DNA from: Marilutibacter penaei | GTDB lineage: Bacteria; Pseudomonadota; Gammaproteobacteria; Xanthomonadales; Xanthomonadaceae | NCBI RefSeq assembly: GCF_014145395.1 | Contig: NZ_JACHTE010000009.1 | Coordinates: 121,753-185,752 of the forward strand | Length of the DNA stretch: 64,000 nt | Direction of reading: 5' to 3' | Shown: positions 10,492 to 19,692 of the stretch, piece by piece | Layout of the letters: the number at the start of each line of letters is the position of its first letter | How positions within the stretch are numbered: the first letter of the stretch is position 1 | Translations under genes and position numbers: made by a program | The notes under the pieces: generated by a model | Seen by the model: only the letters and a program-made list of their open reading frames with translations | Databases searched by the model: none | Told to the model about the DNA's origin: nothing

Positions 10492-11397
10492 TCAGCTATC
10501 GCGCTGGGTCGCGGTGCAGGCCCTGACCTGGTCCAGGACCGCGATCGCGTGGCCGAGCGCACGACGTTCCTCGGCATCCAGCCCGGGATGCCAGATATCC
10601 ATGATGAGCACCGTGCGCGGGTGCTCTCCACGGTTCCACGCGCTGTGCAGGAAGGAGTCGTCGAACACGAGGAAGTCCCCGGCCTGCCAGGTCCGCGTCT
10701 CGCCATCCACGACGATGCCACAGCCCGGGGGCAGGTCCACCGGCAGGTGCGCGGTCAGCTTGATGTTCGACAATCCGTGGTGCGGCGGGAGTTCCGTGCC
10801 CGGCAACAGCCGGGACACGAACGCCTCCGGCGCATGCGGCGGGTAGTGCGCCAACGGGGCCTCGGCAAGGAACGCGGCGGTCACCGGCAGACGGGCCTTC
10901 AGCGCGTCGTCCCACAGGCCCCGGCGCACCAGGTGGCGCGCGGACCACTGCAGGCTGTCGGCAAGTCCGCGCCACCGTCCGTCCCGCTCCGCCGCCTTCT
11001 CCACGTACGGCACGAATCCCGGCGCCTCGGCCAGGAGACCCAGCAATTCATCGCGCACGGCGGCAATACCGCCCTGCAGCGGCGCCAGCTCCGGCAGTTC
11101 CCCGGTGTCGAACCAGGCCTGTGGCGCCAGTGGCGGGTAATACAGGAAGTTCGGCCGCTGGCCCGGTGCCCGGAACGCGGCCCGCCGACGGCCGAAGTAC
11201 ACGTCCAGCCACGCCCGGAACGCCGGATGGGTCGATACCGCCCGGAGATGCATGTACAGGGCTTCCGCCATCGCGGCGGGGAAGCCCGGGCTGCGCGGCC
11301 CACCCGCAGCCAGCAGCGTCTCGACGGATCTTGCGACGCTCGCCGTATCGGGTGCGCTGGCGAGGGCGTCGAGGAACTGCTGCTCATGCGGTGTCAT
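10492..11397 (-). CDS. Aspartyl/asparaginyl beta-hydroxylase-like dioxygenase
   Basis: A 301-residue protein resembling the Asp/Asn beta-hydroxylase (AspH-like) group of Fe(II)/2-oxoglutarate dioxygenases. The C-terminal double-stranded beta-helix is visible: LPPHHGLSNIKLTAHLPV, GDFLVFDDSFLHSAWN and RTVLIMDIWHPGL. In related enzymes the second histidine of the HSAWN-type motif binds iron, and an arginine near RTVL contacts 2-oxoglutarate. The N-terminal helical half includes a YYPPLAPQAWFD segment typical of these proteins. The substrate is unknown. Start is the ATG at 11397. It stands alone, convergent with no partner. Confidence 0.82.
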   Translation of the reverse strand: MTPHEQQFLDALASAPDTASVARSVETLLAAGGPRSPGFPAAMAEALYMHLRAVSTHPAFRAWLDVYFGRRRAAFRAPGQRPNFLYYPPLAPQAWFDTGELPELAPLQGGIAAVRDELLGLLAEAPGFVPYVEKAAERDGRWRGLADSLQWSARHLVRRGLWDDALKARLPVTAAFLAEAPLAHYPPHAPEAFVSRLLPGTELPPHHGLSNIKLTAHLPVDLPPGCGIVVDGETRTWQAGDFLVFDDSFLHSAWNRGEHPRTVLIMDIWHPGLDAEERRALGHAIAVLDQVRACTATQRDS

Positions 11398-11589
11398 GCG
11401 CCCTATTGTGGCGCGACCTGCGCGGCCGGCACACCCCGCGGCAGGCATGACCTTCTGCACCCTCACGCGACCTCCAACGGGTCTATGGTGGGCTGGCCGC
11501 CCTGTGGGCGCACCGCGCGCCATCGGAACGCCAGCCGCGCCGCCGCCGGGCAACGCGGACTTTTTCAGTAGATACGGAGCCAAGCGACC

Positions 11590-13689
11590 GTGAACAAACC
11601 CCAGATCCTCCTCCTTTCCCTTGCCATCGCAGCCGGCCTCGCCGCATGCGCGAAGCAGGACGACGCGCCCGCGTCGGCGAGCGCCCCCGCGGACGCGGCG
11701 GCCCCCGGTGGCATCCACCTGGACGAGTCCGCCCTGCCCCCGATGAACCGCTTCGTCTCCGCGGACCTGGATCCGTCGAAGGATGCCTGCACGGACTTCG
11801 GTGGCTACGTCAATGGCAAGTGGCTGGCAGCCAACGAGATCCCGGGCGACCGCACCTCGTGGGGCGCGTTCGAGATGCTGGCGGAGCGCTCGCTCGCGGT
11901 GCAGCGCCAGATCGCGGAGCAGGCCGCCGCGGACAGTGCCGCCACCGGCGTGGAGAAGATCGTCGGCGACTTCTGGGCAACGGGCATGGACGCGGACACG
12001 ATCAACGCGCAGGGGATCGAACCGCTGAAGGGCACCCTGGCCGAGATCGACGCGCTCGACAGCCAGGACAAGATCGCCGATTACCTGCGCAGCAGTGCCG
12101 CCAAGGGCCAGTTCATCGTGTTCGGCTTCGGCCCCGAGGCTGATTTCAAGAACTCGGAAATGAACATCGCCTACGCGATGCAGGGCGGGCTCGGCCTGCC
12201 GGACAAGGGCTATTACGAAGATGCCGACAAGGCCGACAAGCTGGAGGCCTACGAGCAGCACGTCGCCAAGGTGCTCGAACTCGGCGGCGCCACCGTCGAG
12301 GATGCCGCTGCCCAGGCCGCGGACGTGGTGGCATTCGAGAAGCGGCTCGCGCGCGTCTCCAAGTCGAGCGAGGAAATGTCGCGCGACGTGTCGATCTACT
12401 ACAACCCGGTGTCGCCGGCCGAGGCCGATGCGCTCGCGCCGAACTTCCCCTGGACCCGCTTCTTCGAGTCGCAGGGCCTGGAAGCGCCGGAGATGTTCTC
12501 GCTGGCGATGCCGGACTTCCACAAGGAAGTCAGCGCGATGCTGGCCGACGTACCGGCGGACCAGTGGCGTAGCTACCTGCGCTTCCACACCATCGACAGC
12601 GCGTCGCCCTACCTCTCGGATGCCTTCGTCGAAGAGAACTTCAATTTCTACAACAAGACCCTGCGCGGCCAGAAGGAACTGAAGGAGCGCGGCAAGCGTG
12701 TGCTGGGCACCCTCGAGGGTTCGGCCGGCGAAGCGCTCGGACAGCTGTACGTGGACGTCGCGTTCTCGCCCGAGTCCAAGACCCGGATGGAGACCCTGGT
12801 CAAGAACCTGAGCGACGCCCTCAAGGTCCGCATCGAGAACCTTGAGTGGATGACCGACGAGACCAAGTCCAAGGCGATGGAGAAGTGGGCGGCGTTCACG
12901 CCCAAGATCGGCTACCCGGACAAGTGGCGCGACTGGAGCGGCCTGCAGACCAACCGCGAGAGCTATATCCACAACGTGCTCGAAGCCATCGAGTTCAACT
13001 ACAAGTGGGAGTTGTCGAAGATCGGCAAGCCGGTCGACAAGACCGAGTGGGGGATGAGCCCGCAGACCGTCAACGCCTACTACAACCCGCTGGCGAACGA
13101 GATCGTGTTCCCCGCCGCGATCCTGCAGCCGCCGTTCTTCGACCCTGATGCCGACGCGCCGCTCAACTATGGCGGCATCGGCGCCGTGATCGGCCACGAA
13201 ATGACCCATGGCTACGATGACCAGGGCAGCCGTTTCGGGGCCGACGGCAACTTCGACAACTGGTGGAGCGAAGCGGACGCCAAGGGCTTTTCCGGCTTGA
13301 CGGACAAGCTCGTCAACCAGTTCAACGGCTACAAGGCGAACGACGACGAACACGTCAACGGCACGCTGACGCTGGGCGAGAACATCGCCGACCTCGGTGG
13401 CCTGGCCACCGCCTACGACGCGATGAAGGCGGCGACGGCGGGCACCGAGGACCCGATGATCGACGGCATGACCCGCGACCAGCGCTTCTTCGCCAACTGG
13501 GCCACCGTGTGGCGCCGCAACTTCACGCCGGAAGAGCTGAAGGTGCGCCTGACCACCGACCCGCACGCGCCGGCGAACTTCCGCGCGATCGGCGCGCCGT
13601 CGAACCTGCCGGCCTTCGCCGCCGCGTTCGAGTGCACGCCGGGCCAGCCGATGGTGCGGCAGGGCGACGACCAGGTCATCATCTGGTAA
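11590..13689 (+). CDS. M13 family metallopeptidase (PepO-like) lipoprotein
   Basis: A 699-residue M13 (neprilysin-like) zinc peptidase. The lipoprotein signal ends in LAAC, so it is probably anchored to a periplasmic membrane face. The zinc motif HEMTH is at 536-540, and the third ligand Glu597 lies in ENIADLGG. The C-terminus has the family's FECTPGQPM segment. M13 enzymes cut short peptides with a large internal pocket. The GTG start at 11590 is needed to include the Lys-containing signal peptide. A second M13 gene follows on the same strand after a terminator, so the two are probably a diverged tandem duplication transcribed separately. Confidence 0.93.
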   Translation: MNKPQILLLSLAIAAGLAACAKQDDAPASASAPADAAAPGGIHLDESALPPMNRFVSADLDPSKDACTDFGGYVNGKWLAANEIPGDRTSWGAFEMLAERSLAVQRQIAEQAAADSAATGVEKIVGDFWATGMDADTINAQGIEPLKGTLAEIDALDSQDKIADYLRSSAAKGQFIVFGFGPEADFKNSEMNIAYAMQGGLGLPDKGYYEDADKADKLEAYEQHVAKVLELGGATVEDAAAQAADVVAFEKRLARVSKSSEEMSRDVSIYYNPVSPAEADALAPNFPWTRFFESQGLEAPEMFSLAMPDFHKEVSAMLADVPADQWRSYLRFHTIDSASPYLSDAFVEENFNFYNKTLRGQKELKERGKRVLGTLEGSAGEALGQLYVDVAFSPESKTRMETLVKNLSDALKVRIENLEWMTDETKSKAMEKWAAFTPKIGYPDKWRDWSGLQTNRESYIHNVLEAIEFNYKWELSKIGKPVDKTEWGMSPQTVNAYYNPLANEIVFPAAILQPPFFDPDADAPLNYGGIGAVIGHEMTHGYDDQGSRFGADGNFDNWWSEADAKGFSGLTDKLVNQFNGYKANDDEHVNGTLTLGENIADLGGLATAYDAMKAATAGTEDPMIDGMTRDQRFFANWATVWRRNFTPEELKVRLTTDPHAPANFRAIGAPSNLPAFAAAFECTPGQPMVRQGDDQVIIW

Positions 13690-13716
13690 GTCTCCAGCGG
13701 CCTCCAACCGCACCCG

Positions 13717-13745
13717 GGGCCCGGCTTGTCCGGGCCCTTTTTGTT
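13717..13745 (+). terminator. Rho-independent terminator after first M13 gene
   Basis: GGGCCCGG/CCGGGCCC stem with a CTTGT loop, followed by TTTTTGTT, 28 nt after the stop codon. This is a classic intrinsic terminator. Confidence 0.85.
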
Positions 13746-13863
13746 ACGTCCCCGGCCCGTCGGCACCTGTCCCATGCAGGTGGGTCGCGGTTTGACATGG
13801 CCTGCACGTGGGCGGCCCGGACCCGTTGCTACACTCGCGGCCATCCCCCGGAAGGCCTCCTCC

Positions 13864-15870
13864 ATGCGCTCCAGAAAGCCGACGCCCCGCCCCACCGCCC
13901 TGGTCCTGTCCCTGCTCGCGGTGCTGGCCCTGCCACCCGCGTACGCCCGTGCACCCGTGGCCTGCGCCGATTTCCATGGGAACACCAACGCGGCATGGCT
14001 CGAAACGCACCCCCTCGCCCCGGGCACCGCCCAGGTGTCGGCGCTGGGCGAGTTGCAGGCGCGTGCGCGCCAGCAGCAGATCGACCTGCTGGAGGCCGCG
14101 CGGAACGCGCCGGGCGACGACGTGCAGAAGCTGCTCGGCGACTTCTGGGCGAGCGGCCTCGATGAAGCCGCGGTCGAGCGCGACGGCGCCAATGCGATCG
14201 CGCCGTTGCTCGAGCGGATCGGTGCGATCCGTCGCGACCGGGACGTCGCCCCCGCCATCGCCGCGCTCCACCAGGTCGGGATCCCTGTCGCCTTCAACTT
14301 CAGCGCGGACGTCGACCTGGCCGACCTCACGCGCCACGTCGGTTACTTCAGCCAGGGCGGCCTGGGCCTGCCGGATCCCGCCTATTACACCCGTTCCGAT
14401 GCCGACACCCAGGCCCTGCTCGGACGCTATCGCGCCTACGTCGAGCAGATCCTCGCGTTGACCGGCACCCCCGCGGATGCGCTGTCGGAGCAGTCCGCAC
14501 TGGTCGTCGACCTCGAAACGCGCATTGCCCGCGCGTCCCGCTCCCCGGCCGACCTGCGCGACCCGCGCAGCCGCTACGCTCTGGTGCCGGTCGACGGATT
14601 CGGCAAGCAGTACAAGAAGCTCCAGCTGGAGGATTTCCTCGAGGCCCAGGGCGTGCAGGCCCAACAGGTGTCGATGGCGGACCAGGCCCTCTTCCAGACC
14701 CTCGAGACGCTCGTCGACGACCTGCCGGTCGCTCAATGGCGCGCCTACCTGCAGTGGCGCGTGGGTGATGCCATGGCACCCTACCTCGCCCGGCCATTCC
14801 GCGACGCCAGCTTCGAGTTCCGGGGGCGCGTGCTGGAAGGGCTGACCGCGCCGCCCTCCCGGGAGCAGCAGGTGCTCGACGCGATCAACCTCGCGGCCGG
14901 CCCCATGCTCGGCCACCAGTACACGCTGCGCTACCTGGACGACGCGACCGCGGCGCGCGCCAAGGCCGTCGCATCGCAGGTGAGGGCTGTGCTGGGTGAA
15001 GCCCTTGACGCCGACACGCGCATGGGCGCGGACGCCAAGGCGGTGGCCCGCTCAAAACTGGCCGGCCTGCAGATCGAGATCGGCCGCCCCCAGCGCGACC
15101 TGGACTACAGCCTGCAACCGATGGGCCGCGGCAGCTTCGGCGGCAACATGCTGATCGCATCCACCTGGCGCCATGCCTCGGAGATGAGGCGCATCGGCCA
15201 GGCCAATGCCGGTCGCCGCTGGAGCGTACTGCCCCAGACCCCTGCCCTCGCCTACGACATCAGCCAGAACCGCCTGGTGGTCACCGCGGCGATGCTGCAG
15301 TCCCCGGTGCTCGCCCCGGGCGACAGTGAAGCGTCCGCGTACGGCGCCTATGGCGCGCTGGTCGGGCACGAGCTCACCCACGCCTTCGATGCGCGCGGCC
15401 GCTACGTGGATGACCGGCTGGAACTGCGCGACTGGTGGAGTGCAGCGGATGTCACGGCATGGAACGGCATGGCCGAGCGGATCGCACGCCAGTACAGTGC
15501 CCTCGCATGGCCGGGCCTGGAGGGCATCCAGGTCAACGGCATGCAGACGCGCGATGAGAACGTGGCCGACGTCGCGGGCGTGGAACTGGCGTGGCGGGCG
15601 TTCGGCAAGGCCCAGCCCGATGCCGCCAAGGCCGAAAAACAGGCGTTCTTCGAAGCCTGGGCCCGGCTCTGGGCGGAAAATGCCGCGCCGGCGGAAGCGA
15701 CGCGCCGGGCCTCGATCGGGGTCCATGCACCCGGCCAGTGGCGCGCCAACCAGCCCCTCGCCAACCTCGACGATTTCGGTGGCCTGTATGGATGCCGGGT
15801 CGGCGCGGTGATGCGCAACAAGCCCGAAGACCGCATCAGCGTCTGGCCGGGCCTGACACCCTCGGAATAG
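13864..15870 (+). CDS. Second M13 family metallopeptidase, periplasmic
   Basis: A 668-residue paralogue of the preceding gene with an ordinary signal peptide (cleavage likely after AYA, near residue 29) rather than a lipobox. The zinc ligands are intact: HELTH at 502-506 and Glu565 in ENVADVAG. It is shorter and more diverged than the first copy, although the end keeps the family cysteine (YGCRVG). It probably degrades peptides in the periplasm with a different specificity. The ATG at 13864 begins the signal peptide; the upstream in-frame extension crosses the terminator region and is not credible. Confidence 0.9.
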   Translation: MRSRKPTPRPTALVLSLLAVLALPPAYARAPVACADFHGNTNAAWLETHPLAPGTAQVSALGELQARARQQQIDLLEAARNAPGDDVQKLLGDFWASGLDEAAVERDGANAIAPLLERIGAIRRDRDVAPAIAALHQVGIPVAFNFSADVDLADLTRHVGYFSQGGLGLPDPAYYTRSDADTQALLGRYRAYVEQILALTGTPADALSEQSALVVDLETRIARASRSPADLRDPRSRYALVPVDGFGKQYKKLQLEDFLEAQGVQAQQVSMADQALFQTLETLVDDLPVAQWRAYLQWRVGDAMAPYLARPFRDASFEFRGRVLEGLTAPPSREQQVLDAINLAAGPMLGHQYTLRYLDDATAARAKAVASQVRAVLGEALDADTRMGADAKAVARSKLAGLQIEIGRPQRDLDYSLQPMGRGSFGGNMLIASTWRHASEMRRIGQANAGRRWSVLPQTPALAYDISQNRLVVTAAMLQSPVLAPGDSEASAYGAYGALVGHELTHAFDARGRYVDDRLELRDWWSAADVTAWNGMAERIARQYSALAWPGLEGIQVNGMQTRDENVADVAGVELAWRAFGKAQPDAAKAEKQAFFEAWARLWAENAAPAEATRRASIGVHAPGQWRANQPLANLDDFGGLYGCRVGAVMRNKPEDRISVWPGLTPSE

Positions 15871-15918
15871 CGGTCAAGCTCCGGCGGGTACACGGACGCC
15901 CTCGCGGGCACGCCATCC

Positions 15919-16016
15919 GGTACCGGCGTGGCCCGGTGCCCTTCGCGGCGAAATCAAGGAGGAGGCCGCAGGCCGGGGGACATTCGTCGCGAAGGGCACC
16001 GGGTCGCGCCGGTGCC
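15919..16016. repeat. Intergenic palindromic element, 34-bp arms
   Basis: Arms at 15919-15952 and 15983-16016 are inverted repeats of 34 bp. The four positions that differ from perfect complementarity are all G-T, so they remain pairable as RNA. The 30-base centre is purine-rich (AAGGAGGAGG). It sits between the convergent M13 and rhomboid genes and may end or protect both mRNAs. It shares the end sequence CCCGGTG with the element at 52462. Confidence 0.75.
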
Positions 16017-16050
16017 ACCCGAACGCATCGAAGGCGAGTGGACTCGAAGG

Positions 16051-16710
16051 CTAACGAACGATCCTCGGCCCCGGCGGCTTGCGGCCACCTCCAAACGGAG
16101 GCTGGCCGCGCCAGTAGCGGATCATCAGCCAGCCGAACAGCATGCCCCCCAGGTGCGCGAAGTGTGCGACGCCCGGCTGCTGGCCGCTGATACCCAGCAA
16201 CAGTTCGATCACGCCATAGACGATCACAAGGGTGCGCGCCTTCATCGGGATCGGCGGGATCAGCAGCATCACGCGCTGGTTCGGGAACAGCATGCCGTAG
16301 GCGAGCAGCAGGCCGAACACGCCCCCCGATGCGCCCACGGTCGGATACGGCGGCGAACCGTTCGACATCGCCCAGATACCCACGCCGATCTGGCACACCG
16401 CCGCGCCCACGATGCAGACGAGGTAGTAGTTCAGGAAGCGACGATTGCCCCAGACGTGCTCCAGCGGCGCGCCGAACATCAGCAACGCGAGCATGTTGAA
16501 GAACAGGTGCGCGAGGCTCCCGTGCATGAAACCGTAGGTCAACACCTGCCAGGGCATGAAGCCGCCCATGCCACCGTAGGCACCATCACTGCCCGGCGGC
16601 CACAGCATGAAACTGCCGAACATCCGGTCGCCAAGCAGCATCTCGAGCAGGAACACCGCGCCGTTGGCGATCAACAGCGCCTTGGTGACGGGGGGAAGAT
16701 TGGAAAACAT
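16051..16710 (-). CDS. Rhomboid family intramembrane serine protease
   Basis: A 219-residue, six-helix rhomboid. The catalytic serine lies in GASGG (Ser128) and the partner histidine in VAHFAHLGG (His186). The HLFFNM motif near 68-73 and the GW-type segment EHVWGN are also present. Rhomboids cut single-pass membrane proteins within the inner membrane; no partner substrate is evident nearby. The ATG at 16710 is preceded by AAAGGAG at good spacing. It is convergent with the M13 gene. Confidence 0.9.
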   Translation of the reverse strand: MFSNLPPVTKALLIANGAVFLLEMLLGDRMFGSFMLWPPGSDGAYGGMGGFMPWQVLTYGFMHGSLAHLFFNMLALLMFGAPLEHVWGNRRFLNYYLVCIVGAAVCQIGVGIWAMSNGSPPYPTVGASGGVFGLLLAYGMLFPNQRVMLLIPPIPMKARTLVIVYGVIELLLGISGQQPGVAHFAHLGGMLFGWLMIRYWRGQPPFGGGRKPPGPRIVR

Positions 16711-16778
16711 CGCGGCTCCTTTCAGGAGCGCACATGGTACCGGCTGTCGCGTGCAGGCGCCCTGCACGCCATGTCCCG

Positions 16779-17105
16779 TCAGCCCCAGAGCTGTTCGTCG
16801 AGACTGGCCGCCGGCCGCAGTCCACGCACCCGCCCGCCCTCGACGCGCACGCCCTCCGCACGCAGCCGCTGGCACTGTTCGTCGAAGCCCTGGGACCCGG
16901 CTGGCAGCGCGATCCGTCCGTCCGATCGCACGATGCGATGCCAGGGCAGGGCCGGGTCCGCACTCCGGCCCAGCACCCGTGCCACCAGCCTCGCCCTGCC
17001 AGGCAGGCCGGCGCGGCGCGCCACTTCGCCATAGCCGGCCACTTCGCCCCGCGGGATCGCCCGGATCGCGTCCAGGATGCGCTTCACGTCCGCCTCGCCG
17101 CCCAT
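16779..17105 (-). CDS. Alkyltransferase-like (ATL) DNA-damage binding protein
   Basis: A 108-residue protein with the O6-alkylguanine-DNA alkyltransferase C-terminal fold, but with Trp55 in PWHR replacing the acceptor cysteine of PCHR. This defines an alkyltransferase-like protein: it binds and flips O6-alkylguanine but cannot remove the alkyl group, and in known cases hands the lesion to nucleotide excision repair. The preceding GEVAGYGEVAR and ARLVARVLGR helices match the DNA-binding helix-turn-helix. The start at 17105 is the only sensible ATG. It is the gene upstream of the rhomboid gene on the same strand. Confidence 0.88.
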   Translation of the reverse strand: MGGEADVKRILDAIRAIPRGEVAGYGEVARRAGLPGRARLVARVLGRSADPALPWHRIVRSDGRIALPAGSQGFDEQCQRLRAEGVRVEGGRVRGLRPAASLDEQLWG

Positions 17106-17149
17106 CGCGCTAGCATAGCGACTGGACGCACGCCCCGACCGGACACTCC

Positions 17150-17560
17150 ATGCGCAATTTCGACGCGATCCTCCGCCACCTCAAGGCCACGGGCTACCGG
17201 TTGACCGAGCACGACGTCGACGTGGTCTGCATCGAGCTTTCGCTCGCCCAGGGGCAGCGCCACCAGGCGATCTTCCTGTCCGAGCTGGACGATGACGATG
17301 GACGTCCCTACCTGCGGGTCAGCACCGCGGTCGCGCCGATCACCGGCGTCGACATGCGAAAAGCGCTGGACTTCAACTGGCACAGCCGCGTCGGCTACCT
17401 GGCGGTGGGCGACATGGAAGGCGTCCCCCACCTCCAGTTCTGCGAGAACCGGCCATACGACGGCCTGGAGCCGGCCGAAGTGGACCGTCTGGTCCTCGAG
17501 ATCGGCGGCATCGGCGACCGCATGGAGCGCATGCTTTCGGCAGGCGGCGACCTGTACTGA
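17150..17560 (+). CDS. Conserved hypothetical protein (possible YbjN/chaperone-like fold)
   Basis: A 136-residue soluble acidic protein without signal peptide or membrane segment. Its layout (helix, beta strands, terminal helices) is like small YbjN-type or secretion-chaperone-like proteins, with a RVSTAVAPITGVD strand and the C-terminal helix EVDRLVLEIGGIGDRMERML. I do not recognise a catalytic motif and assign no function. It is divergent from the ATL gene with only 44 bp between the starts. Confidence 0.65.
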   Translation: MRNFDAILRHLKATGYRLTEHDVDVVCIELSLAQGQRHQAIFLSELDDDDGRPYLRVSTAVAPITGVDMRKALDFNWHSRVGYLAVGDMEGVPHLQFCENRPYDGLEPAEVDRLVLEIGGIGDRMERMLSAGGDLY

Positions 17561-17641
17561 GCCCGGAGCCACCCGCCGGCACGGGAGGCGATGCCTATGG
17601 CTGCCTGCGAGGGCAGGCCCCTTCCGCCGCGACGCGCGTCC

Positions 17642-18769
17642 TCAGGCCCAGCCCATCATCCGCATCAGCTCGAACAGCAGATAGGCGATCCCTCCGGCCG
17701 CCGGGATCGTCAGGATCCACGCCCAGATCATCTTCTCGACCACGGTCCACTTGATCGCGTTGAGCCGCTTGGCCGTGCCCACGCCCATGATCGCCGAGGA
17801 GATGTTGTGGGTGGTCGACACCGGGATGCCCAGCGAGGACGCCGCCAGGATCACCGAGGCCGCACTGGTCTCGGCCGCGAAGCCGTGGATCGGGTGCAGC
17901 TTGACCAGCTTGTGGCCCAGCGTCTTGATGATCCGCCAGCCACCGGCCGCGGTGCCGGCCGCCATCACTACCGCGCAGGTGATCTTGATCCACAGGTCGA
18001 TGTCCTGGGTCGCCATTGCGTTGTCGGACGGATGCAGGAACCCCAGCCAGGCCGGCAGGTTGTCCAGCGTGCCCACGGACTGCGCACTGAACAGCGTCAG
18101 GGCGATGATGCCCATGGTCTTCTGCGCATCGTTCATGCCGTGCGCGAAGCCCATGCCCGCGGCGCTGACCAGCTGCGCCTTGCCGAAGAAGCTGTTGACC
18201 CAGCGCGGCCGCGCCAGGCGCGCCAGCCAGCCGCCGCTGCGGGCCATCATCGAGATGATGAAGAACAGCACGCCCATGACCAGGAAGCCCGCGGCGAAGC
18301 CCAGCACCGGTGACGACACCATCGGCACGATGACCTTCCACAGCACGCCGGCGCTCTTGTAGATGGGGTCGGCCGGCTCGGACCAGATGATCGCGTCGAA
18401 GTTGTTGGACGCCGCCGCCAGCGCCGCGCCGCACAGGCCGCCGATCAGCGCATGGGACGACGACGACGGCAGGCCCAGCCACCAGGTGATCAGGTTCCAG
18501 ACGATGCCGCCCAGCAGGGCGCACAGGATCAGCTGCGACCCGACCTCGACCACGCCGACATCGATCAGGCCCGACGCGATGGTCTTGGCCACCGCGGTGC
18601 CCGCCAGCGCGCCGATCAGGTTCATGCCCGCGGCGAGGCCCACCGCCTGCATCGGCGACAGGACCTTGGTCGCGACCACGGTGGCGATCGAGTTCGCCGT
18701 GTCGTGGAAGCCGTTGATGTACTCGAAGATGAGCGCCGCCAGCACGACGACGATGACGAGCGTGAGCAT
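17642..18769 (-). CDS. pit: Low-affinity inorganic phosphate transporter, PiT family
   Basis: A 375-residue PiT (PF01384) permease with about ten membrane helices. Both inverted signature repeats are visible: NGFHDTANSIATVVATKV near the N-terminus and the later IPVSTTHNISSAIMGVG. It imports metal-phosphate coupled to protons or sodium. The DUF47 gene ends 12 nt upstream on the same strand, and the two form the common PiT/DUF47 pair in which the DUF47 protein modulates transport. Start is the ATG at 18769. Confidence 0.93.
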   Translation of the reverse strand: MLTLVIVVVLAALIFEYINGFHDTANSIATVVATKVLSPMQAVGLAAGMNLIGALAGTAVAKTIASGLIDVGVVEVGSQLILCALLGGIVWNLITWWLGLPSSSSHALIGGLCGAALAAASNNFDAIIWSEPADPIYKSAGVLWKVIVPMVSSPVLGFAAGFLVMGVLFFIISMMARSGGWLARLARPRWVNSFFGKAQLVSAAGMGFAHGMNDAQKTMGIIALTLFSAQSVGTLDNLPAWLGFLHPSDNAMATQDIDLWIKITCAVVMAAGTAAGGWRIIKTLGHKLVKLHPIHGFAAETSAASVILAASSLGIPVSTTHNISSAIMGVGTAKRLNAIKWTVVEKMIWAWILTIPAAGGIAYLLFELMRMMGWA

Positions 18770-18781
18770 CGTCGAGCCCCC

Positions 18782-19408
18782 TTACGAATTCTTCAGGACG
18801 ATCTGGTAGGCGACCACGCCCGCCTCGCGGCAGCGGTCGATCGCCTTCTCGAGGATCTCGAAGAACTCCTTCAGCAGGAACATCTGCAGGTGGTCGAGCT
18901 TGCCGGAGTAGATGTCCCGGTACAGCTCCAGCATCAGCCGGTCGGCGTCGTTCTCCAGCGCGCGCAACTCGTCGCTCAGGGCCTTCATAGGCTCGAGCTT
19001 GAGGTTGCGCAGCTGGCGGACCATCTTGACCACCACCGAGGCGGCCTGCTCCAGCATCGCCGCGCGCGGCGCGAAGTCGATGTGCTCCAGGTGCTGGGTG
19101 GCCAGCGCGTAGCGGTCCGCGAACTTCTCGATCTGCTTGGGGATCTTGTGCAGGGCCGAGGCCAGCGACTCGATGTCCTCGCGCTCGATCGGGGTGATGA
19201 AGCTGTCGACCAGCTCCTGGCTGAGCTTCAGCGACACCTCGCGCTCGCGTTGCCGGGCCAGCTTGAAGGCATCAAGGGCGGGCTGGCGGTCGGCTTCGCG
19301 CAGCATTGCATGCAGGGCCTTGGCGCTGTCGTAGGCGGCGTCCGCGGCCTCCTCCAGCAGGGTGTAGAACTGGTTGCCTTGGCCGAAGATGGTTTGCAGG
19401 GAGAACAT
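18782..19408 (-). CDS. DUF47 (TIGR00153) PhoU-like phosphate transport regulator
   Basis: A 208-residue all-helical protein of the DUF47 family, related to PhoU, located upstream of pit in one operon. Conserved segments include QTIFGQGNQFYTLLEEAA, the central DSFITPIEREDIESLA (metal-cluster E/D residues of PhoU folds) and ALENDADRLMLELYRDI. It probably regulates the adjacent PiT transporter. The ATG at 19408 was chosen because homologous sequence starts with MFSLQ; the longer frame is low-complexity. Confidence 0.9.
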   Translation of the reverse strand: MFSLQTIFGQGNQFYTLLEEAADAAYDSAKALHAMLREADRQPALDAFKLARQREREVSLKLSQELVDSFITPIEREDIESLASALHKIPKQIEKFADRYALATQHLEHIDFAPRAAMLEQAASVVVKMVRQLRNLKLEPMKALSDELRALENDADRLMLELYRDIYSGKLDHLQMFLLKEFFEILEKAIDRCREAGVVAYQIVLKNS

Positions 19409-19692
19409 TGCGCGCTGAGCCTCGTCTGGGGTGGACCGGGTCCGCCGGGGTGCGGGCGGCATTATGACGGTTTCGAGACAGCCGCGCAGTCGGGGGCCCT
19501 TGCGGGCCGGCCCGCCCGTCCCCACGTGGTGTCGGCAGGCGGCCTGCTACCATCGGGCCGCAGTCCCGACCCCCGGGACGCTCCCCTTCCCTGAAACCGC
19601 TGACCGATGGACGACGACCCGGACCCTTCCAGTCCTGAACGGCCCTGCCGCCGACCCCGCCCCCACGCCCTCCCAGCACCGGAGGCGCCGCC

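Noticed and set aside
10492..13713. A 1073-residue minus-strand open frame running antisense through the first M13 gene
   Set aside because: Only its last third, the hydroxylase-like protein from 11397, looks like protein. The rest is the mirror of the M13 coding frame, a normal effect of high third-position GC.
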